Shown in pieces: positions 17,892 to 26,678 of a DNA stretch of 64,000 nt (position 1 is the stretch's first letter; each line of letters begins with the position of its first letter). This DNA is from CAVSMC01 sp963728935. Its GTDB lineage: Bacteria; Pseudomonadota; Gammaproteobacteria; Burkholderiales; Casimicrobiaceae. A model generated the notes under the pieces. That model searched no databases. It saw only the letters and a program-made list of their open reading frames with translations, and was not told the origin of the DNA. Location of the stretch: the NCBI GenBank assembly GCA_963728935.1, contig CAVSMC010000001.1:2356001-2420000 (forward strand). The letters run 5' to 3'. The position numbers and the translations under genes were made by a program.

Positions 17892-18443
17892 CTTAGTCCT
17901 AGATAACGAGGCCGGTCGATGGCAAGTCTGTGCAGACGGATCATTCGACCAAGGATCAGCGCTGCACCCCCGATGGCCGTTGAACCGACGGCGCGCCAGA
18001 GCGGGATGACCGCCTGCTCACCCTGTTCGCTTCCGGAGCGAATAGGCCGGCCGCGTCGGCCGAGGCCAATGAGGCGGGCGTCTGGCGACGCTGCTCAAAA
18101 CCCCGAAAGATAATGCTTCGGCGCTAGTGGCTGTGCCGGCGTTGAGGTGGTCTCGGATGCGACCAAGCAGGCGCCTGCGCCATGAAGCCGGGGGAGCGGT
18201 GGACCGATCAATTGCTACCCCGTTGACCAGGTCAACGGCAATGAACCTGTTCGCACGATCTGCCGTTGCAATGCGGCGTTCGCCAGTCTTCACCATCCCC
18301 TCCCTGGCACCGACCCACTGTGTGGGGCGCGCATAGTCTCAAATTAGAGCAGCAAGTAGCCTACAAGGCAATCCCCCGCCGTTGCTCTTCTCGCGCCTGT
18401 TGCAGATCGGCGTCGTGCCGCTCTACTCCTGGTGATCTAAGAA
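17892..18443. other. Gene-poor stretch between regulator and IS110 remnant
   Basis: I see no convincing gene here. Short frames on both strands have no recognisable domains. The only structured element is a perfect 9-bp inverted repeat, CCGTTGACC-a-GGTCAACGG, at 18220-18238, which has operator shape but no gene directly next to it. The region probably contains the promoter of the regulator gene at 17891 and the degraded downstream part of the IS110 element. Confidence 0.4.
18220..18238. promoter_or_regulatory. Perfect 9-bp inverted repeat, possible operator
   Basis: CCGTTGACC and GGTCAACGG face each other across a single A. Such a short dyad with one central base fits a dimeric repressor site of GntR or related type. 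No start codon lies within 100 bp in a plausible frame, so its target is unclear, and the element could be a relic of the sequence lost when the IS remnant formed. Confidence 0.25.
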
Positions 18444-19190
18444 CTAGCGCTCAGTTCGGCTCGAGAAATCTAAGCACCTCACGAAGTCAAAGCGCCTCAA
18501 AACGTGCAACGCCAATTCCTGCGAAGGACAAGCCTCGGTCCAACCTATACGCAACCGAGTTCTCTTCGAGCACCGCTCGCATTGCGAGCGTGAGCTCGTT
18601 GGCATCGTCCGCAACGACCGCGGGCAGTTTCCGCGAAAGAGGTCAGCGCCATTGCACAGCGCGATGCCGTACTCGAGCAAGAACGGTCGCATTTCGCTGA
18701 CTAGGATGCGGCTGGACACGAGACGATCACGCATTCGGTGGAGAACTTGGATGTCGAACTGGTCGCTGCGCTTGATGGCAACGAATCGCATACACGGTCG
18801 TGTGATGGCTTCGGCGATCGCTTCAGCATCGACAGTGTCGTTCTTAACGGACTTCACGAATGGCTTCATGAACTGAGCGAGGATGATCCGGACGGTGTGT
18901 CCGAAGCCCGTCAGCTTGCGCGCCAACCAGTGTGAGCTTGGGCACGCTTTCATTCCGATCAGCGCCGCTGGCGCGTCGGCGAAGAATTGCAGCAGCCCAT
19001 TGAACCGCTTGGCTTCTTTGGACCTCTCCGAGAGCTCGAAGGCGACGAAGAAAGGCGATGTCGCGGTGACGATCGCGCTTGCGTCAATGGCGGGTGACGT
19101 CGATTCGATCTCTGACGTTACCGCAACCGCAGACCTCGACTCACGAATGGACCGTTTGGCGAATATTGCGCATGACCGGCCGTGTGACAC
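18444..19190 (-). pseudogene. IS110-family transposase remnant (frameshifted and truncated)
   Basis: The reading resembles the N-terminal half of IS110 (DEDD) transposases. ELSERSKEAKRFNGLLQFFADAPAALIGMKACPSSHWLARKL is followed by GHTVRIILAQFMKPFVKSVKNDTVDAEAIAEAITRPCMRFVAIKRSDQFD and a region ending in FLLEYGIAL. After position about 18640 (going leftwards) the frame shifts: the +1 frame then reads LPAVVADDANELTLAMRAVLEEN, the expected continuation. The N-terminal strand with the first catalytic Asp and the C-terminal Transposase_20 half are absent. The element is therefore dead. Its presence marks this spot as a recombination site next to the lectin gene. Confidence 0.75.
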
Positions 19191-19254
19191 AGCTCTATCA
19201 TGCTCTCGACTCGCTGCGAAAGCCGCCGCGAAGCTCAGTGTCCTTGGAGGTCAT

Positions 19255-20376
19255 ATGGCCATTCAATGGAGTGCTTGGGCGTCGTTGGGCAAGCCGCCCG
19301 GTGCCGACCTTCGTCACCCCGTCGCGCATCACAATCAGGATGGAAGGCTCGAAGTGTTTGCGCTCACGGCGCACGGAATAGTCAATATCTGGCAGGTGGT
19401 TGCCAACGGCGGCTGGAGTGATGGCTGGCGCGACAAAGGCAAGCCGTCATCGACTGCCGGCATAAAGTCGCATCTCGTCGGGCAGAATGCCGACGGCCGT
19501 CAGGAGATCTTTGCCATAGGCGACGACAATGCTCTCTGGCAACTCTGGCAAGTCGCGCCGAACAACGGCTGGAGCGAGTGGAAGAGCCTTGGCGCACCGA
19601 CCACCGCTATCTTGACCGACACGTTCGCCGCGGGGTCGAATCAAGACGGCCGACAAGAACTGTTCGTTCTCGCGTTCGACGGAAACATATGGCAAATCTG
19701 GCAAACATCGCCGAACGGCGGCTGGAGCCCGTGGCGAAAGTTGGGCCAGCCGCCGGTTGGAATCCGGCGCGGTGATCGCATTGCGTGGGCCAGCAACGAA
19801 GATCATCGCCAGGAATTGTTCGCTATGGGACAGGATGGTGCGCTTTGGCACGTTTGGCAGTTGGCGCCAAACGTCGGTTGGAGCGACTGGCAAAGTCTGG
19901 GCAAACCTCGGGATCCGTTCGACGGCTCCGAACCGCCGAAGGCCCGCGATCTTTCCGATCCAACCGTGCGTAAGAACGCGGACGGCCACCTCGAGGTTTT
20001 CGCGCCCGGGAACGGAGCGTTTTGCAATCGATGGCAGGAAACGTGGCGAGAAGGCCCGGACAAGGTTGTGTGGCGACATCAGGGCTGGAACGAGAAACCC
20101 AAGCCCCGACCTGACGTTGGTTTGATCTCGCTCGAGGCAGCGCTCAATTTCGAAAATCGACTGGAAACGCTCGCCTTCGGCGACGATGGCGCCCTTTGGC
20201 ACGCGTGGCAGGTCGACGCACCGCCCTTCTGGAGCAAGTGGGAGAGCCTCGGCAGTCCGCCTGCCAAGCTAAGACAAGCGGACCGATTGACCATCGGAAC
20301 AAATCAGGATCGGCGCCTTGAAGCGTTCGTGATGGGCCAGGATGGCGCCGCGTGGCACATCTGGCAGATGCGTTAG
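19255..20376 (+). CDS. PLL-like seven-bladed beta-propeller lectin (tectonin-like)
   Basis: A 373-aa protein. I chose the ATG at 19255 (MAIQWSAWASLGKP) because GGAGG lies just 4 nt upstream and the repeats start there; the frame is open further upstream but overlaps the transposase remnant. About seven blades repeat the form NQDGRxExFxxGxDGALWHxWQxxxNxGWSxWxSLG, e.g. NADGRQEIFAIGDDNALWQLWQ and NEDHRQELFAMGQDGALWHVWQ. This is the PLL (Photorhabdus luminescens lectin) propeller, which binds fucose or O-methylated sugars between blades. No signal peptide is visible. One blade (GNGAFCNRWQETWREGPDKVVW) is longer and irregular. It could be a secreted or CIS-delivered lectin; host-glycan binding is inferred. 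Confidence 0.82.
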   Translation: MAIQWSAWASLGKPPGADLRHPVAHHNQDGRLEVFALTAHGIVNIWQVVANGGWSDGWRDKGKPSSTAGIKSHLVGQNADGRQEIFAIGDDNALWQLWQVAPNNGWSEWKSLGAPTTAILTDTFAAGSNQDGRQELFVLAFDGNIWQIWQTSPNGGWSPWRKLGQPPVGIRRGDRIAWASNEDHRQELFAMGQDGALWHVWQLAPNVGWSDWQSLGKPRDPFDGSEPPKARDLSDPTVRKNADGHLEVFAPGNGAFCNRWQETWREGPDKVVWRHQGWNEKPKPRPDVGLISLEAALNFENRLETLAFGDDGALWHAWQVDAPPFWSKWESLGSPPAKLRQADRLTIGTNQDRRLEAFVMGQDGAAWHIWQMR

Positions 20377-20481
20377 GCTGTTCGCATCGGCACCGCTCGA
20401 GGACGATGACTACGCTCCAGCGATTCGATCGTCTGCCGGAACGGCGCCGGACTGTCGGCTAGAGGTGGGCGACGAAGCGGG

Positions 20482-21735
20482 TCATCTCAACGGCGCCATC
20501 ATCACGTAACCTTGCGGCGGTATCGACAATTCCACGAAGCCATCGCCGTTCGTTCGCTTGTCCTCGACATGGCCGCTGTAGTCGTGAACTTGCGTATCTC
20601 GCCACGGCGTCGCGACCCAATGGCTTACCCATGTGCCGCGCTGATTGATCCCCGCAAGCAACCGGTCGCCTCGCGTGAAGACGATCGTGTCGGCGTCCTT
20701 GTAGCGATTGACGTACTGGCCGACGGCGAGCGTGTTCTGGATCCACACCAGATTGTCGATCACGGTGTCGCGCAGATCGACGTTGAAGAATGACGGGTAG
20801 CCCGGATAGGCTGCGATGAACGCGTACGCGAGCATCCGATTGGCGGGTGGCGCGACGTCGTGGTTCTCGACGAACGTCAATGCATTCGGTCCGTCGAAGC
20901 CAGCCACGCCGGCGCCGTCGAGGGCCGCGAGATTGCCACCGAGTTTGAAGTTGTCGAGCATCGCGTAATAGAGCGCGTAATCGGATACCGCCATTCCGGT
21001 CGCGATGTACGACGACAGGTAGCCGATATCGCTGCTGTAGACCTCGCCGAAGCTGTACTTGCCCCAGCGCTTCACGTTCGGAATGACGTGGTCGCTCCAA
21101 TACCAGCGGGGCACATGCTTGGCGGCGTCCCACCGATAGCCGTCGAAACCCATGTTGTTCGTTTGCACGAGGAAATTCCACAACTCTCCCCGAACGTATG
21201 GAGAGTCCTGGTCCAGGTCCTCCAGACCGAACAGCGATCCGTTCTCGATTTGCCACTGATTGGTCCAGTCTATGATCGCTCCGAACGTGTGGAAGTCGCG
21301 CCTGCCGAATCGCGGGTAATTGAAGTTGTTCGAGCACATGTGGTTCAGCACCATGTCGGCGTAAACCTGAACGCGCGTCTCGTGTGCCTTGCGAATGAGC
21401 TCGGCAAGCTCGCGAGCGTTGCCGTGGGCGCTGTCGAACGACCGAAAGTCGAAGGGATCGTAGCCGAGGCTGAAACCGCCGCCACAGGCGCTTTCATGGG
21501 GCGACAGCAGGATCGCCGTGTAACCGGCGGCGCTGATCATCGGAAGGTGGTCGATGATCAGTCGCCATGTCCACGGCCTTTTCGCGTCGCCAGGTTGATG
21601 CTGCAGAAGGAGCAGCGCGCCTGCCTCGCTCGCTCGGGCAAACGCAAGGAACAGCGCGGCGGCAAGAAGCCGGCCGACGAGCACAGCCAGGCGCGGTGCA
21701 GCGCCCGCGCGTTCAGTGCGGCGGCGTGACGTCAT
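20482..21735 (-). CDS. Secreted GH13 alpha-amylase
   Basis: About 417 aa from the ATG at 21735 (MTSRRRTERAG). An upstream ATG at 21795 would run deep into the neighbour; the chosen start overlaps it by 23 nt. Residues 1-40 form a signal peptide (LAVLVGRLLAAALFLAFARASEAG). The TIM-barrel regions of GH13 are all there: YADMVLNHM, GFDGYRWDAAKH with nucleophile D203, FGEVYSS with acid/base E231, and FVENHD with D293. The C-terminal beta domain ends LSIPPQGYVMMAPL. The enzyme should cleave alpha-1,4-glucans outside the cytoplasm. It follows another GH13 gene and a PQQ-like propeller gene, which suggests one secreted polysaccharide-related set. Confidence 0.88.
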   Translation of the reverse strand: MTSRRRTERAGAAPRLAVLVGRLLAAALFLAFARASEAGALLLLQHQPGDAKRPWTWRLIIDHLPMISAAGYTAILLSPHESACGGGFSLGYDPFDFRSFDSAHGNARELAELIRKAHETRVQVYADMVLNHMCSNNFNYPRFGRRDFHTFGAIIDWTNQWQIENGSLFGLEDLDQDSPYVRGELWNFLVQTNNMGFDGYRWDAAKHVPRWYWSDHVIPNVKRWGKYSFGEVYSSDIGYLSSYIATGMAVSDYALYYAMLDNFKLGGNLAALDGAGVAGFDGPNALTFVENHDVAPPANRMLAYAFIAAYPGYPSFFNVDLRDTVIDNLVWIQNTLAVGQYVNRYKDADTIVFTRGDRLLAGINQRGTWVSHWVATPWRDTQVHDYSGHVEDKRTNGDGFVELSIPPQGYVMMAPLR

Positions 21736-24244
21736 CCGTTGTATCGAATAGCTTGAGATATTGCGGTTCGTAGGGAGCCGTCGCCCACTTGGCATTGTTC
21801 GCGGGCACGCGGTTCAGACGCACGAAAATGCCGTTGCCGAGGATATCCGCACCCGAGCGCGCCGTGTCCCACACCCATTTGTCTCGGCGACCCGGGTCGA
21901 TTCCAGTAAACGCTGCAAGATTCTTCACGTTGTAGAACCGGTCCGGCTTGATGCCGAAGTCGTTGACTCCGTCATGATCGGCATCGATGTTCACGCTGAA
22001 CCAGTTGCCTTGCGGAGTCGATTCATCGGCGCCGACGGACAGGTTGACGAAGGCGAATACGACATCGCGCTCATCGGGGCTTGCGTTGCGCCGTTCGAAC
22101 TTCGCGACGCTGAAAATTTGTTCGTGCGGCGTGCCGTTCTTCAAATTGAGGAATATCCGCTTGTCCCCGCGCAGCGCCCGGCTGTTCCGCCGCGCTTCAT
22201 TGATGCCGCCGTAGAGGTTCGTCAGGCGCGCGGGATTGCCGCTCTTCGGATCGAGCTTCCAGAGCGGCATCATCGAGTTGTAGGCCTTGAACGCGGGAAT
22301 CGGCTTGCCGAAGAACGGTGCATCGTATCGCTCGTATCCGAACGCCGGACCCGCCGCGGCATCCGAGTCGTGCGGCGGAATGATCGTTCCGCGCAAACCG
22401 AGCTCCTGACCCGAAAATATCATCGGCACTCCGTCGATCGTGCCGTGTACGGCATAACGGAGCAGCCCTTCGAACGGATCCTTGTAGGTGTCCTCGTCGT
22501 GCGATGTCGTGTTCAGCAGCACGAGCGCCAACCCGTAGCTGTTGCGCCGATCGTCGTATAGCCGTCGAAACGCGCTGGTGTCGCGTGCGTGATGCAAGTC
22601 ATAGATGATGCGCTCGTTCAGGATGTCGAAATGGCGCGCCGATCGGTACGTCACCGGCCCGCCGTCGAGGCTCTCCGCCATGAACACGAAGTTCCACTTG
22701 CGCGTGCGCGTCCGATTGATCAAATACTCCCAGCACTGCGGGGGAAGGCCCTGGCCGAAATCGGCGCGCAGTCCGTCGATGCCGGCGTCGCTGTCGAGCG
22801 AGGCGCCCGCCGCGTTTTCCGGGTATCCGGTCTGAGTGAGCCAGGACTGCAGATAGTCACCGAAGTAGCGCCATACGTCCTGCGTGATCCTGTCGAAGTG
22901 CCCGTTGCCGTCGCCGGCGCGATCTTCGGCTCCGACGCTGTAGTCGATCCAGTCGCCCTCGTTTCTGTAATCGTCTCGCCGGACTCCGTTGCTGACCAAC
23001 GCGGCGTAGCGGCCGAAATAGATGTCGACCACGTCTAGCCATTTGCCGAAATCGAAGCGGTCGGGCGCCGCGGCGGAACTCGCCGCGTCGTGCGCGCGCA
23101 TGTCGTACTCGGCGTTCAGCGAGAAGACGCGTGCCTCGACGTTGCGTATCTCGGTCGAGGCGCTGGTCGCGCCGCTGCCCCAATAGTTCTGCCCGGCAGC
23201 CGCGAGTTCGATGTCGGGCGCGGCATGGTTGAAGGGCGCATCGAACATTACCTGGATGCCGGCGGCGTCGGCAGCGGTGACAAAGCTGCGCATGTCGGCC
23301 ATCGCGCGTTCGCGCCCAGCGACTGTATCGTTCGCTGACGGCGACGTTCCCGGTTGGAACGACTTCGCGAGCAACGGCATGGCGGCGAAGAAGTTCTTGA
23401 CGGCGTATGGACTGCCGAGAACGAAAGCCTTCTGCGTCTTGGGATCGATCTCCCGGCCGGCTATGCCGCGCGGGTGAATGGGTTGCAGCCAGAGGGTATT
23501 CACGCCCAGACGCTTCATGTAGGCCAGACTGAAGCGTGGACCTTTCGAGCCCGGCAATCCGTTCGCGAGGTCGGTGATGGTCCCGCGCTGATTGGGCGCC
23601 ATTCCCGTGGCGAGCACGGTGAGCGGATTCGCTTCGTAGAGCCGCAAGTCCCGCGCCTTGCCGGGCGAAACGACGATCGCGTGATCGCGCTTCGGGATGC
23701 CTTGATCGTTCCTTTCGTCGCCGTACCATCGATACGCACCCTGTGCATCGCCGACGAGCCGATATCGAGCTGTCAGCCGATAGGCCCCGGCCTTGGCGGC
23801 AGTCAGCGTCAGCTGATACCCCCCTTGCGTGGGCTGCATCGCGAAAGCCTTGTAGTAATGGCGATCATCGCCCGCCGCGATGCTGTTTCCGGCCGGCGCT
23901 CGGATGCCGTCTTCGACGCCGTCGCCATCGGCGTCGACCGTCGCGCGCTCCCGCCGATTCAAGTTGGTGAAGATTTCGGCGGATTCGACGCCCAACAATC
24001 CCGGGTCGAAGAAGATCGTTATCGGTACCGTGTCGGCCGACACCTCGTCGACGAAAAGATGGGACGTCGTGTAGTCGGCCTCGACTTCGGTCGGCAGGCG
24101 GCTGTTCGAGTTGATCGAAACCTTGAGGCTCGATGCCGAGGTCGCGGAGGCGACCGCAAGGAGAAAGACGATGAGCCCGAAGTTGCAGGCGCGTGCGAAG
24201 TCCTGCCGAATACCGCAATGGTGGCGGCGGCGAGGCGTCGTCAT
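21713..24244 (-). CDS. Large secreted GH13-family glucan hydrolase
   Basis: An 843-aa protein with an N-terminal hydrophobic segment (FGLIVFLLAVASATSAS) that should act as a signal peptide. Residues about 35-210 form an N-terminal beta domain containing a DADGDGVEDG calcium-like loop. The barrel follows: YMKRLGVNTLWLQPIHPRG, VMFDAPFNHAAPD, GIDGLRADFGQ with nucleophile D495, FMAESLDGG with acid E524 and TTSHDED with D583. Near the C-terminus a second calcium-type motif, DADHDGVNDFG, stands in a beta domain. The full GH13 catalytic set suggests an active alpha-glucan enzyme, possibly maltogenic. The stop overlaps the next amylase gene. Confidence 0.83.
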   Translation of the reverse strand: MTTPRRRHHCGIRQDFARACNFGLIVFLLAVASATSASSLKVSINSNSRLPTEVEADYTTSHLFVDEVSADTVPITIFFDPGLLGVESAEIFTNLNRRERATVDADGDGVEDGIRAPAGNSIAAGDDRHYYKAFAMQPTQGGYQLTLTAAKAGAYRLTARYRLVGDAQGAYRWYGDERNDQGIPKRDHAIVVSPGKARDLRLYEANPLTVLATGMAPNQRGTITDLANGLPGSKGPRFSLAYMKRLGVNTLWLQPIHPRGIAGREIDPKTQKAFVLGSPYAVKNFFAAMPLLAKSFQPGTSPSANDTVAGRERAMADMRSFVTAADAAGIQVMFDAPFNHAAPDIELAAAGQNYWGSGATSASTEIRNVEARVFSLNAEYDMRAHDAASSAAAPDRFDFGKWLDVVDIYFGRYAALVSNGVRRDDYRNEGDWIDYSVGAEDRAGDGNGHFDRITQDVWRYFGDYLQSWLTQTGYPENAAGASLDSDAGIDGLRADFGQGLPPQCWEYLINRTRTRKWNFVFMAESLDGGPVTYRSARHFDILNERIIYDLHHARDTSAFRRLYDDRRNSYGLALVLLNTTSHDEDTYKDPFEGLLRYAVHGTIDGVPMIFSGQELGLRGTIIPPHDSDAAAGPAFGYERYDAPFFGKPIPAFKAYNSMMPLWKLDPKSGNPARLTNLYGGINEARRNSRALRGDKRIFLNLKNGTPHEQIFSVAKFERRNASPDERDVVFAFVNLSVGADESTPQGNWFSVNIDADHDGVNDFGIKPDRFYNVKNLAAFTGIDPGRRDKWVWDTARSGADILGNGIFVRLNRVPANNAKWATAPYEPQYLKLFDTTDDVTPPH

Positions 24245-24259
24245 AGGCCCTCCCTGCGC

Positions 24260-26086
24260 TTACTTGAGCGCGTAGACGTCGATACGACCGTCGTAGGTCG
24301 GAACGAACACCTTGCCGTCGGCGACCACCGGCGGGCAGAACTTGCTGTAATTGAATCCGGCGGCAGACCACAGCAGGCGCAGCCGCGGCGTCCCATCGGG
24401 ATGCGGCGTAGCATCGAAATGCGTCGCGTCGTAGGCGCGCACGATGCCCGCGACGACGTTTCGGTTGGCATCGCCGTCGATCGGCACCGTCGCCCACACG
24501 ATGCCGTCGCGATCTCCGTTGGCGGACAACGTGAGCTGCGCTCCCGGCATGCCGCCCATGTTCATCGCGGCGGGATCTGCGAGCGCGGCCGACGAGATCT
24601 CGGCGCTGCGCGCAACGTGGGTCGTCGCGCCTGACTCGCTCAGCGACCATGCACGCAACGGGCCATTCTCGCCCCACACGAACAGCATGCCGCCGCGCTC
24701 CGCGCTCTTCCAATAGACGGGCGTCCCGTGCAAATGGCGCATCTTCACTCCGCCGGCGGGCTTGAAATCGAGATTGCCCGTGGGAGAAGCGCCGGCGTAC
24801 GACGGGATCGAAGTATCGGGGATCCACGTGAAGAACGACGGTGGTGCCTTCAACTTGCTGAAATCGCCGATCGCCTTTCCGAGGTTGTTGCGATCGAGCA
24901 CGTACAGCACGCCGTCCTTCCCCGCTCCGAGCAGCAACGAAGTGCCCGGCGGTAACACAGGTCCGCCTGCAGCCAGGTCCTGGTCCTTGTAGCCGTATCC
25001 CATCGGAAAAGGCGCGACGTCGTTCTGACCCCATTGCCTTCGCGCCGAATCCCGAAACGGTGAGAACCAATCGACAACCGCGAGTGAAGCAGGTGGACCC
25101 GGCCGGTAGGCAAGCTTGACGAAGCTTTCGGCGAAATCGGTCTGGCCGTTGAAATCGCGGATCCCCTGCGACGAAGAAAGCCAGCCACCGTTACCCGTCA
25201 TGACATAGACGTTGCCCTGATCGTCGGCGGCCGGCCCCTGGGACGAGTGCCAAATGCCGCCACCGAAGCTGCTGGGTGTGACGACCCATGCGGCCGCCTG
25301 CTTCCATGCCTTTACGTCGAATGCCACGACCCAGCCGTGATTGGCTTTGGTCGGATCGCTGTCGGGCGGCGGATTCTCCGAGCCGGTGAATGCTACGTAC
25401 AGCAGCTTGCGCGCCGGTGCAGCGGGATTGCCGCGCAACGGCTGAAGCAGGAGCGCCGCTCGCTGCTTCTGCAATTGATTCAGCGTGATCTTCTGGCCGG
25501 CAGCGTTCGTGATCGACGCTGAAATGGGCAACGCCTGGCGTCTCGGCTTACCGTCGCGCAAGCGCAGAGCGTGCAATCGAAGCGCTCGCTGGCCGTCCTG
25601 ATCGATGATCCAGTTGACCACGAATATCGTCGATGACACGAGATCGATGACGGGCGTGCTGACGATGCCCCAGGCGACGTTTATCGGCGGATTCATATCG
25701 ACTCCGTCGCCCGGCAGCGGCCGAAACGGATTGCCGAGGAACGCGGGGTGCGGCCACAGAGCAGCCCCTGTGTTGGCATCGAAGGCCCAGACGGTATTGG
25801 CCATCGAAAAAACGTACAACACATCGTGCTTCTGGCCGTCCGGCATGACCATTCCGGGTACGTAAAGCGGCTGCGCTTCGATCCGTGGGTCGTCCGGGAT
25901 CTGAATGCTCAGGAGCTTGGTCATGCCCAGAGCTACCTTGTCGGGCGTCAGGATCGTCTCGGACGTGTTCGCACCGGTGCGCGCGTTGTCGTACGAGCGC
26001 GTGAGCACGGAAGGGCCGCTGCTCGCAGGCGTTGCCGCGAGCGACAGCGCCGACACGAGCGCCACAGCCAACATTCGCAATGACAT
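24260..26086 (-). CDS. Secreted PQQ/BamB-like beta-propeller protein
   Basis: A 608-aa protein with a signal peptide (MSLRMLAVALVSALSLAATPASSG). The blade signature recurs: VLYVFSMANTVWAFDANTGAALWPH, NVYVMTGNGGW, DGVLYVLDRNN, GKVFVPTYDGRIDVYALK. This is the PQQ_2 / WD-like propeller seen in BamB-type proteins and quinoprotein dehydrogenases. No heme-binding CxxCH and no clear PQQ-specific disulfide are visible, so a scaffold or sensor role is safer than a dehydrogenase. It opens the minus-strand set with the two GH13 genes (gap 15 nt), probably one transcript starting upstream of 26086. Confidence 0.72.
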   Translation of the reverse strand: MSLRMLAVALVSALSLAATPASSGPSVLTRSYDNARTGANTSETILTPDKVALGMTKLLSIQIPDDPRIEAQPLYVPGMVMPDGQKHDVLYVFSMANTVWAFDANTGAALWPHPAFLGNPFRPLPGDGVDMNPPINVAWGIVSTPVIDLVSSTIFVVNWIIDQDGQRALRLHALRLRDGKPRRQALPISASITNAAGQKITLNQLQKQRAALLLQPLRGNPAAPARKLLYVAFTGSENPPPDSDPTKANHGWVVAFDVKAWKQAAAWVVTPSSFGGGIWHSSQGPAADDQGNVYVMTGNGGWLSSSQGIRDFNGQTDFAESFVKLAYRPGPPASLAVVDWFSPFRDSARRQWGQNDVAPFPMGYGYKDQDLAAGGPVLPPGTSLLLGAGKDGVLYVLDRNNLGKAIGDFSKLKAPPSFFTWIPDTSIPSYAGASPTGNLDFKPAGGVKMRHLHGTPVYWKSAERGGMLFVWGENGPLRAWSLSESGATTHVARSAEISSAALADPAAMNMGGMPGAQLTLSANGDRDGIVWATVPIDGDANRNVVAGIVRAYDATHFDATPHPDGTPRLRLLWSAAGFNYSKFCPPVVADGKVFVPTYDGRIDVYALK

Positions 26087-26678
26087 GGAACGGCTCCGAT
26101 CACAAGGCGAAGAATGGAAAAGCCGAGTCGGGGTCAGCGCGGAATTCCTCCGGCATCAACCGCCCGTGTTCGTCAGCGGTGTCCTTGCGATGCGTGCTCC
26201 CGGAACGTGTCGTCGCGCCATGACGGATTACACGTTTGCTCAAATGCCGGCTGTTCGATAAGACATGGATTGAGGCGAGACGTCGCTGTAACCAACAGAC
26301 GTTGCCATTCCTTGGCGAACCTCGACTGCCCTACGGGATAAACGGACTGCGATAAAGGTCGAAATCTGCTCTGGTAGTAGTAGACAGAAAACGTAACGAT
26401 GCGTCAAGACCAGTGTGCCGCGCGAGCGGCGAATTGACGCACGCGCATCGACTCGCCGCGCAGATGCGGCGCGCGCCTACCGCACGGGTATTCGCGCAAT
26501 GCTGCGCGGATCGATCGGGTCTCGCCGCATCCGAAGCTCGTCGATCGGCGAAGGGCCCGGTGCTCAGCGTGTTGCCGAGATCGCCGACATCGAAGGCGGT
26601 TGCGTGCCGCACGTCGGCCGCCGTGACGCCCGGAGGGCTCGAGCGTGCGCGAATGCGTCCGGCTTCGCGGTCGAAACC
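26087..26678. other. Intergenic stretch between PQQ-propeller gene and emrB
   Basis: I see no gene here; frames on both strands lack RBS and domain patterns. The right part must hold the end of the emrB transcript and the left part the promoter of the PQQ-propeller gene at 26086. I could not single out a confident -35/-10 pair or terminator. Confidence 0.4.
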
